A DNA stretch of 64,000 nt from Apricaphanius iberus (taxonomy: Eukaryota; Chordata; Actinopteri; Cyprinodontiformes; Aphaniidae), in NCBI GenBank assembly GCA_028564705.1, contig JAPXFQ010001349.1:426001-490000 (forward strand), written 5' to 3'. The position numbers and the translations under genes are program-made. The notes below the pieces were generated by a model, which searched no databases, was not told the DNA's origin, and worked only from the letters and a program-made list of their open reading frames with translations. Positions within the stretch are counted from its first letter, which is position 1. Every line of letters begins with the position of its first letter. Of the stretch, positions 25,822 to 38,900 are shown piece by piece.

Positions 25822-27445
25822 TACACTACCGTTCAAATGTTTGGGGTCACCCAAACAATTTTGTGTTTTCCATGAAAAGTCACACTTATTCACCACCATA
25901 CGTTGTGAAATGAATAAAAAATAGAGTCAAGACATTGACAAGGTTAGAAATAATGATTTTTATTTGAAATAAGATTGTTTTTACATCAAACTTTGCTTTC
26001 ATCAAAGAATCCTCCATTTGCAGCAATTACAGCATTGCAGACCTTTGGCATTCTAGCTGTTAATTTGTTGAGGTAATCTGGAGAAATTGCACCCCACGCT
26101 TCTAGAAGCACCTCCCACAATTTGGATTGGTTGGATGGGCACTTCTTGCGTACCATACGGTCAAGCTGCTCCCACAACAGCTCAACGGGGTTCAAATCTG
26201 GTGACTGTGCTGGCCACTCCATTACCGATAGAATACCAGCTGCCTGCTTCTTCTCTAAATAGTTCTTGCACAATTTCGAGGTGTGTTTTGGGTCATTGTC
26301 CTGTTGTAGGATGAAATTGGCTCCAATCAAGCGCTGTCCACTGGGTATGGCATGGCGTTGCAAAATGGAGTGATAGCCTTCCTTATTCAGAATCCCTTTT
26401 ACCCTGTACAAATCTCCCACCTTACCAGCACCAAAGCAACCCCAGACCATCACATTACCTCCACCATGCTTAACAGATGGCGTCAGGCATTCTTCCAGCA
26501 TCTTTTCAGTTGTTCTGCGTCTCACAAACGTTCTTCTTTGTGATCCAAACACCTCAAACTTGGATTCATCCGTCCACAGCACTTTTTTCCAGTCTTCCTC
26601 TGTCCAATGTCTGTGTTCTTTTGCCCATCTTAATCTTTTTCTTTTATTGGCCAGTCTCAGATATGGCTTTTTCTTTGCCACTCTGCCCTGAAGCCCAGAA
26701 TCCCGCAGCCGCCTCTTCACTGTAGATGTTGACACTGGTGTTTTGCGGGTACTATTTAATGAAGATGCCAGTTGGGGACCTGTGAGGCGTCTGTTTCTCA
26801 AACTAGAGACTCTAATGTACTTATCTTCTTGCTCAGTTGTGCAACGCGGCCTCCCACTTCTTTTTCTACTCTGGTTAGAGCCTGTTTGTGCTGTCCTCTG
26901 AAGGGAGTAGTACACACCGTTGTAGGAAATCTTCAATTTCTTAGCAATTTCTCGCATGGAATAGCCTTCATTTCTAAGAACAAGAATAGACTGTCGAGTT
27001 TCAGATGAAAGTTCTCTTTTTCTGGCCATTTTGAGCGTTTAATTGACCCCACAAATGTGATGCTCCAGAAACTCAATCTGCTCAAAGGAAGGTCAGTTTT
27101 GTAGCTTCTGTACCGAGCTAAACTGTTTTCAGATGTGTGAACATGATTGCACAAGGGTTTTCTAATCATCAATTAGCCTTCTGAGCCAATGAGCAAACAC
27201 ATTGTACCATTAGAACACTGGAGTGATAGTTGCTGGAAATGGGCCTCTATACACCTATGTAGATATTGCACCAAAAACAAAAGACATTTGCAGCTAGAAT
27301 AGTCATTTACCACATTAGCAATGTATAGCGTGTGTTTCTTTAAAGTTAAGACTAGTTTAAAGTTATCTTCATTGAAAAGTACAGTGCTTTTCCTTCAAAA
27401 ATAAGGACATTTCAATGTGACCCCAAACTTTTGAACGGTAGTGTA
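25822..27445 (-). mobile_element. Intact Tc1/mariner transposon with DD38E spacing
   Basis: A complete element of 1620 bp (25824-27443) lies between TA dinucleotides (25822-25823 and 27444-27445), the Tc1/mariner target duplication. The ends read CACTACCGTTCAAATGTTTG at the left and, on the minus strand, CACTACCGTTCAAAAGTTTG at the right, one mismatch in 20. The next bases GGGTCAC also agree. The single gene is uninterrupted. Near-identical ends and an open gene suggest recent arrival or activity. Confidence 0.92.
25986..27029 (-). CDS. Tc1-family transposase, full length (DD38E)
   Basis: A 347-residue cut-and-paste transposase that binds the element's inverted ends and inserts it at TA. The N-terminus has paired-type helix-turn-helix DNA-binding segments (about residues 5-115) with a basic linker containing GRPR (59-62). 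The catalytic core shows WTDES (Asp154), VMVWGCFGAG, QQDNDPKHT (Asp244) and SPDLNPVELLWEQ (Glu283). There are 38 residues between Asp244 and Glu283, not the 34 of classic Tc1 enzymes. The C-terminal region looks complete, and the length is normal. DD38E Tc1 relatives are known from animals as the Intruder family. The start is the first ATG of the frame, giving the usual MARKRELS-type N-terminus. No frameshift or stop is present. Confidence 0.92.
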   Translation of the reverse strand: MARKRELSSETRQSILVLRNEGYSMREIAKKLKISYNGVYYSLQRTAQTGSNQSRKRSGRPRCTTEQEDKYIRVSSLRNRRLTGPQLASSLNSTRKTPVSTSTVKRRLRDSGLQGRVAKKKPYLRLANKRKRLRWAKEHRHWTEEDWKKVLWTDESKFEVFGSQRRTFVRRRTTEKMLEECLTPSVKHGGGNVMVWGCFGAGKVGDLYRVKGILNKEGYHSILQRHAIPSGQRLIGANFILQQDNDPKHTSKLCKNYLEKKQAAGILSVMEWPAQSPDLNPVELLWEQLDRMVRKKCPSNQSKLWEVLLEAWGAISPDYLNKLTARMPKVCNAVIAANGGFFDESKV

Positions 27446-29882
27446 GAATACAGAAATTTCGCTCATACATACCAAAAATGATACATACATAAGCTCTAGG
27501 GGTTCATACAGGGATTGTGAAACATTTTAGCAATTTAATCTGCTCTGATTGGCCAACATTTTACCGTTAAATTGACAGTGAGATACATTTATGGTCAAAA
27601 GAACTTAAGTCTTGGTCTACTAAGTAAAAAAATATATGCGTAGCATTTTGCAGGGTGCGCAATAAAAAAGCTGCCATGGATGTTAATCAGTCTTGTAAAA
27701 GATTGAATAGTAAACCTACGCAAACATGGGTGTAGGCTACTTTGGTCTGTGCCACAAATACATCAAGAGTACGGTTGGATTAATTAGGAGAACTTCTGCT
27801 GAACAGACGAGCCAAAGACAAAAACAAGGAATGGCGAATGACAGGTAGAGTTTCAGGTTTCAGCTTCAGATTTAAGGTGCCTCTTCAGCCGTCATGCTTA
27901 TTCTTTAACACATACCAAACTTTCACGCACACTAGAGATATGCATGGGTGGTGGCAGACAGTTGTGTGGCCCGGTAACTTGGCAACACAAATGCGGCTGT
28001 GAGTGATGTTTTAGTTAGGGTAATTAAAACGTCAATGCTGAGGAATCCAAGTACATATTCACTGCTCTCATAGTTCGGCTCATTAATGCTTTGAGAAGCG
28101 TGATCAACATTTTACCGGCAGGGCTGTGGAGGGAACTTAAAACAGCAGGTACTCCAGTCTCATAAAACAAATATTTAAAACACTGCACAGCTTCGTCTGC
28201 TTGTTAAAAGAATAATAAATACTCTGGACTAATCTTCCAGGAGCTTCAAGAATTTGGGGGTTAACAGTACAAAAAAATGGTGTTGAGCACACACTGTTTC
28301 TCAAGAGGAACTCATGCTCACAGCAACTTCATGTCACTTGAGACAAACCTTACATAATATTTAGTATGAGATTTTGCAACATAAAATCTCTTCACATCCC
28401 TAGTAAAAGTAGCTTGTGTTCTAAGCATATGTGTCATAAATAGAGCTGTGTCAAAGGGTAAAAAGAAAAAAAAAGATTTTTTGTGAAGGAAATACATATT
28501 GCACATGGTCGTACTTTTATGGAGCATACTTGGTTCAGAAAATTGGAAAATAAAATAATTTATTAACAGTCTACAGAGCATCTGTTTCAACACCGTTAAC
28601 CACACCAACTATGCAAGTGAATTCTAGTGTGCAGTTGGTGCACAAAATCAAAAGTTCTTGCAGGTGCCTTAAAAGTTATCACTCATGCAAGCTCATAGTC
28701 CAGAAAAGATAACTGACACCAAATGATTTAGGCAGGAGATGCTAAAGCCCAAAAACTTTTTCTATTCTTAATCAAGTTAGGGAAGTCTCACAGATAAATA
28801 AGCTTTCGATGAATCTGTTTAGTTTCATGTTGGGAGATGGTAAGCCTTGTGCCAGAAACTGTACAGGTTTTGACTCAACTGATTATGACTTGGGGACCCA
28901 AACAAACCACCAAATACAATATCAGTCACGTTATGCATTAGTTTCATAGTGACTCATAGTAAAACACATGCAGAGATTCCTGCTGCAATTATAACCATAC
29001 ATCCTGAAAGTATGATCAATTACACCTGAAGCTATTACTTTGACAAAAATAGGCTGGGATAATTTTTGAGCTAAAGTTGTCATAGATGTTAAATACTGTT
29101 TGGAAACAAATACTCCAAAACTTTTTTATTTTTTTGCTGATTTTTTTTCCCTTTAAAGCAGGATTGACTAAATTGTAAATAGTAATTTGGAGAAACCACA
29201 GCTTCATATTCGCTGGAGTTTTATGTCTCTGGGCTACTTTGGCAGAAGTTTTAACTTTCATTCTGAGATGGGTGAGAACAATAGTAGGAAGCAGTACGGA
29301 GCAGCTGGCCAACTGGATGCCTTATCTCAGTCATTCAGGCAATGAATGTAATATCCACTTTTACAGAAGGCTTTTTTTAAAGGAATATTTAGGTGTAGGA
29401 TATGTTTTGACAATGTTTAATTGCCATAATTTCTTTCTAATATGTATTTTTCGAGAAAGCTGTGACAGTTGTGCTACTGTTAGCTTCTGCAAATACATTT
29501 CTGTAAACTCGGTTTAGCCTAACACACTGAAATAAAGAGTACAGGAGGCCTGTTGCCATGTTTCCAATAAGCAACACTGAACACTGCCAAGTCGGATGAA
29601 TGACCTAACACAACCCTCTGCACATCCTCACATGAAAAAGTGTTCCCTGTCCCTTGGAACACTGAGACTCCTAAACCTGATGGAATCGAATATCATTGAT
29701 GCAGTCCAAAGAATTTTCTCCCCCATTATTCACTTCATCAAAAACATATTGCTTGTGTCACATAAATTTAGGACCCTTCAGGCGGTAAAATAAGTGCATC
29801 TCTTAATTGCCGGGTAAGGGATAGTTTGACTACTCAAAAGTCTGCATCTTAACCAAAACCAACCATGTTTTTTTAATTGTAC

Positions 29883-29948
29883 ATGTGAGGATGATGTGCT
29901 TAATATTGTACATAAAGAATTGCATTATTAAGCACATCATCCTCACAT
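29883..29948. repeat. Perfect 22-bp inverted repeat (hairpin)
   Basis: The arm at 29883-29904 (ATGTGAGGATGATGTG then CTTAAT) is exactly the reverse complement of 29927-29948, with a 22-base loop. It could fold as a 66-base hairpin in RNA or DNA. Confidence 0.9.
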
Positions 29949-31218
29949 TTAGGACATAAAGATCCATTAAAAATCGTTTATTGAATTAGAGCTTTTGTAG
30001 TTCATTTTAAAAAAACATTTCTAATTGGGTTTCCCCCAAAAGGCGTTGGAAAGGGACACAAGGTGTCACAAACACAAGTGCTGTTTTGAAGAATGTGATC
30101 AGTTTAAAAATAATTTAGTCCACGTAATTAATGCAACGTTTTTCATGGCTTTCTCAATCTAAGGTTGCCTTGAGACAAAAAAAAAAAACGCTATAAATAT
30201 TTACTGCACTAAAACAATTTTAACCACTGATATAATTCAGTCTAAAATATTTTTCTATCGGCTTCTATCACTTTAATGCTATTCATTTCTTAAATCAATC
30301 GAATATTTTTTTTAGATCTGTTTAATGGCATTCACTAATCCATGACTCATCAGGGATTTCAAATTATTTTTATAAACCCATATAGGTGTACCAGGAATGA
30401 GACGAAGGAGTTTCAGGCACCCACAGACAAATGGGCATTCCAACCTTGTGGGAAAAACTGCCCTATCAAACCTTTAATGGCTGGCTGTAGGATCCTGTGA
30501 ATCCTTTTCTATTTTTTTATCTCCTAATTTCCATAGTTTAAAAACACGCTAAATACAGCAAATAGTTAATGTTGAAAAAAAGGTAACTCAAGGTTTTCAT
30601 GAAACAACTCACTTTGTTAAGGGTCTTTGCACAGGAGGGTGTTAGCCGAGGCTATCATTAACCAGCACATTCTCAATTTATATTTGCCTTGTAGGTAATT
30701 CAGTTCATAATCTGTTTTTGTTGTGATTGGAAAAATGGCAGAACATTTGCAGATATTTTAATCCAGCATTGCAGGCTGGAGTTTGGAAGGCCAAGAGACA
30801 TGTTTAAGATTCTCTTTAGGAAAAAAACATTTAAATGTTTGAGTCTTCCTAAAAACACATTGACAGTTTGAGCCAAATTAACTTAAAAGTGAAGATTGTG
30901 TGTGGCAGATGTCACCACTGTTGATGACATTGATATCAGTGTTAGTTTTTAATCTTGTTGAATAGACCAAATGATTGATTTTGTGTAAATAAGCGTGCAG
31001 AACAGAACCCAAAGACTCACACATAAACAAGGGTGACAGATGGTTCTCGACACTTGCAACAGTCAGCACACCATCTAATGGGCTTTATCCAAATAAACAA
31101 CTGTTCCTTACAGCAGTGTACCTGCTTTATGCATCAACGGTTGTATCCCAAAGGTGTGTTGTGATGTTGCAGTTCAACGCCAAAGGTAACATTAAGCGAA
31201 AGCAACATGGAATCCAAG

Positions 31219-31258
31219 GCATTTCTTAGAAATGCCCCAGGAGTTGGGAAGTCCAGCT
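31219..31258. repeat. Dispersed repeat copy 1
   Basis: 'catttcttagaaatgcc' followed by 'aggagttgggaagtccagc'. The partner at 36641-36679 differs at about five positions over 39 bases. On the minus strand both give LDFPTP(G/E)AFLRN. Confidence 0.7.
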
Positions 31259-33049
31259 TCCAAAACCACTTACACAATTCTTCCTTCTCCCTTCGTAGCG
31301 CCTGGTTTTTGTTAAACTGGACTGGCCATGGCACATGCAAGGTTACCATAAACAAAATCACCACAATCAAGTTTGTTTTTCAATGCAATGACTGAACACA
31401 GGAATATTTACAGGGTTATATAACACGAAAAGGTGTGTCTATTCTATGTTTTGACAGGAATTATGATACATACACCAATGTAATGTTACTTGCTCCCAAA
31501 GCCTACAATATCAATAACTGACAAACAGCAGGATAAAAGAGGAAAAAATTGCTCCTTGAACTCTATTTTGAAACAGATTCTGAATTAGAGTGCACACCAT
31601 CACAAACTCCCTAACCCATGTAGGGGAACAGAAGAAGACACTCTGAAATAACCACTTTTTCAGCTGCAGACAGGTTGTGTTTAAGAATATTTACATTTTT
31701 GTGCATATATCTTACACTTACAAAGAACGAGTAGAGCCCTTTGAATGTATGCCAACACCCTTTAGTGACTGAATGACCAAGAACACTACCCTAATGTCCA
31801 TTTGATGACATTTTACACAGAACAATCTGGAAAATGGAAGCCTACAACTTCTGTCTAGAATTGAGAACTCAGTTCTAGAAAGAAAAATAACATTCTCATT
31901 CAAGTTCAGGGATAGGTTTGCTTAAATCTTAAATGGTTGTGGGGTGTATGAAGAAAGACTGAGCATGTATGTGAATATTAAAGATAGATGGAGAGGGAAG
32001 AGAAGAACACGTAGCATTACTTTTAGTCTGCTGATTTACTTGAAACGCCAGAGCTACCTTCAGTTGTTCAAAACAAAAACGAATGCTGTAAAATTACAGT
32101 GCACTACATCCTGTATCACCTCTGTGCATTTCCTTCAAACAAAATCCACATTTTTCAAATAAAAGAAATGTGTTGTATAACCTGCTCAATTAATAATTTA
32201 GTTCAGCAGGTTAGTGATAACAGTGTTAGCTTCAACTTCTTCAGCTTTAAAATGTTCATTTACCGCATGCTATTTACTTGAACGGCTGCACAGTTATAGA
32301 GATTAAAAGAAGATAAAAATATGTTGCTTCATCCTTTGTGTATTTGTCATATGTCACAGCATTATCAACAGGTAACAATAGAGCTACCAAATGAAAAATT
32401 TGCATCAACCAACCTGCAGGCTGAAGCCACAACTTCTGTTAAACTGTTTTTTAGACAGTTAGATTTGCTCAACACAACTTGTTTTATTGAGTGCATGAAT
32501 TTATGACTTTCCCTTTAATGCATATCTAAGCACATTTTGAACCAATCTAACATAAAAACAAGTCTGGAAACCATGTGCATCAAACTTGCACAAACACTCC
32601 CATATTAACATATCCCATCCATGACAAAATCAGCCGCAGTGTCTCCAATCCTGCCACTGCTTGTTCCAAGGCTCACTCATGCTTCTAGTTCAGTTTCTAT
32701 AGAATTGTTTTTCAATTGTATCGTTGCATTAGAGATGATAATTACCTCTTTTTTTCAATAGAAATCAACAGACACTTCTTTAATGTTCCCCCATCTAAAA
32801 AAAATGTAGATGGAGTATGTTTCTAGCCACTGAAGAATATTAAAGCCAGTAAGTCCGTTATTTGTTGCCCGCTTTAACTCAACTACAAGAGAGTGCAAAT
32901 GGCATTTTTATTTTACTTTGTGGCTTTTTCTTTTGTAATATATTATTTGGCTAATCTTGCCAAAAGAGAAGACTCTCATACCATGTCTGGAGGATTTCAT
33001 AGATAACATAATCTAGTTTTTTTTTTTACAACAAATTATAGCAGTAAAC

Positions 33050-33275
33050 TTTTATGCAGGGCATAGTTAAAGTGTGCAGCAAAATTGCAGGCATTAGTCT
33101 TAATGACCTTTTTTACCTGTATAGGCACAGAACCTTAAGTAAGGCCTACTCAGTCCTCACTGACCTGAACCATCCCCTGGTTGGTGAGTTTGTACTGCTC
33201 CCGTCGGGACACAGGTATATGATGCTGCAGCACAATTTGCCCCTTGGGGACCATAAAGACTCCGTGAATTTATAA
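33050..33275 (+). pseudogene. LINE reverse transcriptase C-terminal fragment
   Basis: The frame reads KVCSKIAGISLNDLFYLYRH then LSKAYSVLTDLNHPLVGEFV and LLPSGHRYMM, resembling the region after the reverse transcriptase domain in fish LINE proteins (usual pattern HPLH.EF.LLPSG.R). Only the 3' end of an element is present. Confidence 0.6.
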
Positions 33276-34885
33276 AGAATTGAAAGACAAACATTTTGAA
33301 TAATAAAATGGCCACCAGTTTTCAAACCCTCCCTGTTAACTGTGTTCATGGGCAATAGCTATTTATTTATTTCCTCATCTAATACTGAAAATGTATAAAA
33401 ACAGCACGAAAGAAAGAAAGCATCCTTAGATATGACAAGCAGAAGCTTGGAGATCTAAAAGCTCAGCCCAAACCAGGGCTTTAAAAGAACCCTTGAGTGA
33501 GCCCTGTCTGCCTAAAAATTCCCACAGGAGCAATGTTAGACCAAAAATGTTTCATTCCAAAGACTCCATCAACATTCAGGTAGACTTTCAAATGTCGGCT
33601 ACTATTCTGACCAACTATGTGGCTGCGATGTGCCAGCACTCTCTTTTCTATATACAACTGTGCTACCAATGTTGTTTTCAGGAGCTGTCCTGTGATTGTG
33701 TAAAAGTGATACTAGCATAACCTTTAGTTTCCTTATTTTTTAAGTTATACCTGCTGTTTGGACAAACTGAGCATGCGCTTTCATCTTTATATACCCAGAA
33801 ACATAATTACATCACCAAGAAGTAATAAGTTATGGAGTAAAAAGGAGCAAGACAACAAGAATGTGGCCCAACACGCAGGATTTAGTCCAAAAATCCTCTT
33901 GTAACCCACCCACAGTTAGGTACATCGTATGCAAGTCAGATCTGTTAAGAGCAAAACCCTTTTCATAAAATCCAAGCTAAATCTATTCGCATAGAAAAAC
34001 AATGACAAGCATAGGGTATGGATTAATTTGTATTTCCTGATTTAAAGGCTCCAAAATATTATACACAACTGCAAAAGACCCCAAAAAAGCAAAACAAGGA
34101 AGATAAGTTGATTTCTGCAGCTTGATCTGATTGGATCAACAGTATACCAGTAGGTTAATTTTTTGGAGGTGTGATTGTCATAAAAGAATTGATGTCTCTT
34201 CTCAGGGGCAGTTTTTTTTAACCAGTTACCAGTGATGATACATGGAGTGGATAATGTCTGATCGTGCTTTGTGTTTCGGAGGACTCACAACTGATACTAT
34301 CAAATACCCACGTCATCGTTATCTTGACAAACATGGACAACCTGTTTGTGTGAATATGTTTGTTTGTGCATGTTGATGTTGGATAAAATAGCGCATGCTG
34401 GAGGCTAGATATGTAAAAGGGGAAAAGAGGCAGATACAGTTAGGAGAATGAAATGAAACAACCACTTTGAGGGGAAGAAGATGCAAATCGGTAGCAAAGA
34501 GCCTTTGCTTATGTGAATCATTTTTTGTTTTCTTTCCTTTCTATGTGTGAGCAAACAAGCAGGCTCATTTAATAAAAAGCCTGAACTTTGGTCTTTGTGT
34601 CAAGGATTATAAAACTTCCGAGCTTAAAGCAGGGTGTATAATGCATTGGTTTTAGAATGCTTGTAGACAAAATGTAGGTCAACCCAGGCTATTAACTAGG
34701 GAACTACAAGTGATCCGTAAAGATAAATAAAATAATACAGACTCCTCTGGAGCCATCATAAATTAAGATACTATTCTTAAAATTATGCATTTAAAATAAT
34801 AATGAGTAATTTCTTGAGTAAAACAGGTAACCCCCTTTTTTTAAATAAATGTCCCTTCCTTCTTGGATTGCCCTTGGAAAAAAAA
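33276..34885. other. Intergenic, nothing recognised
   Basis: AT-rich sequence with short frames only. Confidence 0.5.
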
Positions 34886-34899
34886 CCCTCAAGAGCATG

Positions 34900-35150
34900 T
34901 CAGTTTCTACATGCTTCAAAGTTTTCTTAGCACAACCCACATGCAATTTTTCTTGTCTAATTTTTGGAATACTACCTCGGTGCTAGCCATTTTCCCATAA
35001 ACTCTGAACAGCTGTACTGTTCCTGCAAATGAAAAGCACTGCCACAACATAATGTTCCCATCACTTTTGTTTTTATTTGACCCGGTCACCCATTTCCACA
35101 ATTGCCGCGTCCAACACTTGAACAGAAACAATCTTTAAAAATACTTTTTA
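34900..35150 (-). pseudogene. Tc1-like transposase fragment
   Basis: The minus-strand frame contains GSNKNKSDGNIMLWQCFSFA followed by GTVQLFRVYGKM, matching the conserved central part of Tc1 transposases (usual G.GSIMLWGCF...GTG.L..V.G.M). No inverted ends or other domains were found. Confidence 0.65.
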
Positions 35151-35202
35151 GGATTTATTTAAATAATCCTTTTTTCTGGCCATCTTATTAGATTAGTAAA
35201 TG

Positions 35203-35390
35203 GCCTGTACTTACTCTGTGTTTATTTAGTCCCAACGGACTCCAAAGCGCTTCACACTACATTCACGAATATATTCACACACTGGTGATGGCAAACTACC
35301 TTGTAGCCACAGCTGCACTGGGGCACACTGACAGAAGCAAGGCTGCTGGACACTGGCACCAGGTGGGTGAAGAGTCTAAGGACTAAACAG
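35203..35390. repeat. Fragment of a widespread teleost repeat
   Basis: Contains 'ccaaagcgcttcacactaca', 'tattcacacactggtgatgg' and 'gtagccacagctgcactggg', a familiar order in many fish genomes and related to the short piece at 9430-9500. Confidence 0.6.
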
Positions 35391-35918
35391 AGCTATGTAA
35401 GATGTTCAAAGGTTAGAATTTTGTTTTGTAACCAAACCCTGCTTTAAACCTCTGCCATCCTATCTAGTTTGTTTCTTGATTGGGCCCTTAAGAGTTTCAC
35501 AGAACATCTGTATTAATGCTGAGGCTGAACAACAAGTGGACAATAGAGTCATTGGTTGCAGTAAAATCCTGTTTAACTGTGTTAAATTAAACAGGTCAGA
35601 ATATAACCCCACTTTTAAGATTATTAGTACAAAAAGTTATACATTGGGTGCACAAAGTCTACTAAAATCTCGATAACAATCATGATAAAAGCTAAGGTTG
35701 CGTTGTAACAAACAGCTCAATGGGGTTGGCTACTTTTGCAAGGCATTGTCATAATTGCATGTCAATCTAAGTCACAGGTTGCAGACTGATGACAGATTAT
35801 ATTTCTAATAAAATTTACTTTAAAAAAAGAATTGCCTGTGTGCGTGAGAGTCACATGAGATTAATGCCCCATTTACATGAATTCACCCTTCACTGACTGC
35901 GTGTTTGCTCTGATGGTG

Positions 35919-35958
35919 CCATCTGCAGAGGGTGTGCACCATCTGCAGAGGGTGTGGC
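35919..35958. repeat. 20-bp tandem duplication
   Basis: CCATCTGCAGAGGGTGTG is repeated twice with a period of 20 bases. Confidence 0.85.
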
Positions 35959-35959
35959 C

Positions 35960-38900
35960 ACAGGTGAGGTGGATTAAGGTCGCTGCAATAACAGCAGGAA
36001 GTAAACATAGTGCTAGAGGGCTAAACATACGGGCTGCAAACCCCACAGTTCTCAAAACATGCAAGGAATCTTCAATTAGGGTTAAAGGTACAAACTGGTA
36101 ACAGAATCAATCCGTTTATTCAAATTATTAGTCGCTATTGCATGCAAATTTGAAAATATAGTCAAATCAAAAGACAATTCAAGTTTGCTTTCTGCAAGGA
36201 CTGAGACCATCTTTAAAATGTCTAATGATCAATATAAGTACAAAACAAGCAGCTGACAAAATACTTCCCTTGTCTGTTACAATTCCTGGGAGATGCTGCA
36301 GCCACATGATGTTTTATTTAAAAGATCCTCACTGAGTAAAATTAAGCTTGAAACCTGAACTGACAGATCCGTTTATCTACTACACACACCAGCCAGCACA
36401 TTATTAGGAGATGACAAAACTAAAAAACACACAAAGCTATTTTCTCTATCTCAAAAACAACAACAATGAAAGAAAAATTGCTGACAGACGTTTCTGCAGG
36501 ACTGTGAGCCACAACATGACCTGCTCCAAACTGAAGCCTCGATTTCCTTTAAAACACGTGACTTGAAAGAAGTAACTCCTGCAGTATTATTTGGCAACCA
36601 AAAGATGGTGCTGCTGCTGCCAGAGAGATGCTGAGCCATTTCTAAGAAATGCCTCTGGAGTTGGGAAATCCAGCATTTCCATAGCTTACCACTTCCATGA
36701 AGTAGGAAGTTTTCTTTGAAATACGCACCCCGAATGAAGCTAAACAGACTATAATAGATATGCCTTTAATATCACAAACGTAGATTTTTCCCGCATTAAA
36801 TCCTTGATTTCCAGCATAACTAATGCCTCAGATACAACAAAGTAAAAGAGTGACACTACAGAGTTAGAATACAGATACTTACTAAATTAAAAAGATGACA
36901 ACAGTCTTGCAAAACTGAACCAGATTTGGTGGATGCTGAATTACACATACTATATATATATATATATACATATTTACACACACATTCCCCACTTACCCTC
37001 TGCGGGTAGTTTCTAGGCTGTTCTAAGCCCGGGTCCTCTAACAGAGGCCTGGGGGCTTGAGGGTCCTGCGTAGTATCTTCGCTGGTCCAAGTACTACATA
37101 TGATGTATAAATAATCAATAATCAATAACTGTTTTTGTTTGTTTTTGAGATGAAAAAGCAATCCAGTTTGGGAGACTTCTGCAATCCAAATCCATGGATG
37201 AGCTTATGCTATTTACAAATTAGTATCTAAATAAAAGTTTTTTTTTGCAAATAAATGCTTTGCAAATTTGTTGTAAATATTAAGTACAAACATGATATTA
37301 AACATTATTAAAATGGTTGAGACAAAAATGGTTATCATTCTAACACATGCTGTCCAGGCTCTCCTAGGGGAATGTCCCTTGTCCAACAGTCATTTGTTTT
37401 TGAAGGGTTTACAGAGCACTCTTTAGGTGCAAAACTATTTAAAGAGAGACAGTTTTTGATTTATGTAATGACTTGAGACTTAATTATGTTTAAGTGCAAT
37501 GACCTTTATAGTTTTGTTTCTGAAATTTTTCTTTCCCTAGATTTGAGGAGGCATCTGACAGCCTGTTATCTACCTGCCATCTTACCATCTCTAGATGTCA
37601 TCCACTCACTGATAATGACTGATAAAGGAAGTATTCAGCTGCAAAACAGATTCTGGGGAAGTGAGATGCAGACATACCTCAGCTTCACAAGTTCACTTAC
37701 TGTAACAAAAACACTACATTCATGGCTGCTGGAGGATAGAGGCTTGAAGTATTAGGTATCATTTTGTTCAAGAGCCTCTTTCAAAGTTAGGATTTGAGCA
37801 GTTTGTGGTATGAGAAAGTTTGTCACCTTTCCCGTTCACATTTCTAAAATGCCGGTATGTAAAACTCAAGACAGACTGGTTGGGTTTAAAGCCGTCACAG
37901 ACTCACAACACAGTCCATTTCCGGTGCCAAATATATGCCTCTCACTTAACCTAATTGTTCCTGCAGGTTCCTTCTAAGGTTATAAGAGGTTTGCTGGCTA
38001 GTTTTGCTTGTATTTCCAAACAATTCAAATAAAAAGAGATGGTGAGAAATCAACAAACATGTCAGCCAAAAAACAAAACAAAAAAAACAACAACTATACA
38101 ACTGTATTTTTATCACGAGTTAGGAGTCACTGTTGGGTATTTTATGTAGTTTGGCGCCATCTAGGGATCCATTTTAGTTTTCTTACTCAAAGTCCCAATA
38201 GATGTTTTTTATTGTGCTACTTTAGCAATAAAATGTTAGCAAGCATTGGAAAAAACCTCCTACAAAAACAACTATTAAATTAGGTTTGGTTAGTGTAACG
38301 TGTGCTCTGAATTTCTCCAAGTGAATGCTAACTTACTTTGCTATTTATGATTGTTGAAGTAGACATGACCAGGGTTTCAAAATATCCAATACTTCCAGCA
38401 GAGTAATGGACTTCAACTCTGCCTAAAAGATATAGAATTATCAACACTATCATGTGTCACTTTATACCTTTATTGCTGCTGCTGGTAAACGGGGATGAGG
38501 ACACATCTGGTAAATTGTAAATTTTCATGAATCTGTAAAGTATTATCTAACTAGAGATAAAGTTGCTTATGATAACAGTTACTGGTTGCCAAGTGGTTTT
38601 ATTTTGAGTTATATTTTAAAATCTGAAAAGTCGTTTAAAGTATTTAAACAATATTTCCACTGATACAAAATAAAATAAAACTTTTATTGGTTTCTTTGTA
38701 TTAAATTGTGTTAAAATAAAAAAATGAAAGTTAAACTTGCACTTAAATATTTCTCCCTTTAAATCATGTAGCTTTAAAGCTCTGCACCTATATATCAAGG
38801 TTTTCATGATGACAATAGCAAAAAAAGACCTGTGTCAAAATTGGAGAAAATAACTATGTGGCATTCCAAAATGTGTGTAACTCACTCAAATCTATAGTCA

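Larger units (their letters stand above)
27446..33045. other. AT-rich intergenic DNA, no gene supported
   Basis: No consistent coding signal on either strand. Contains a perfect 22-bp inverted repeat (29883-29948) and one member of a dispersed repeat pair (about 31219-31258; the other is at 36641-36679). Confidence 0.5.

Noticed and set aside
37000..37110. Possible minus-strand exon ending at a GTAAGT donor near 37010
   Set aside because: The sequence resembles a phrase I associate with teleost retroelements, and no neighbouring exons fit.
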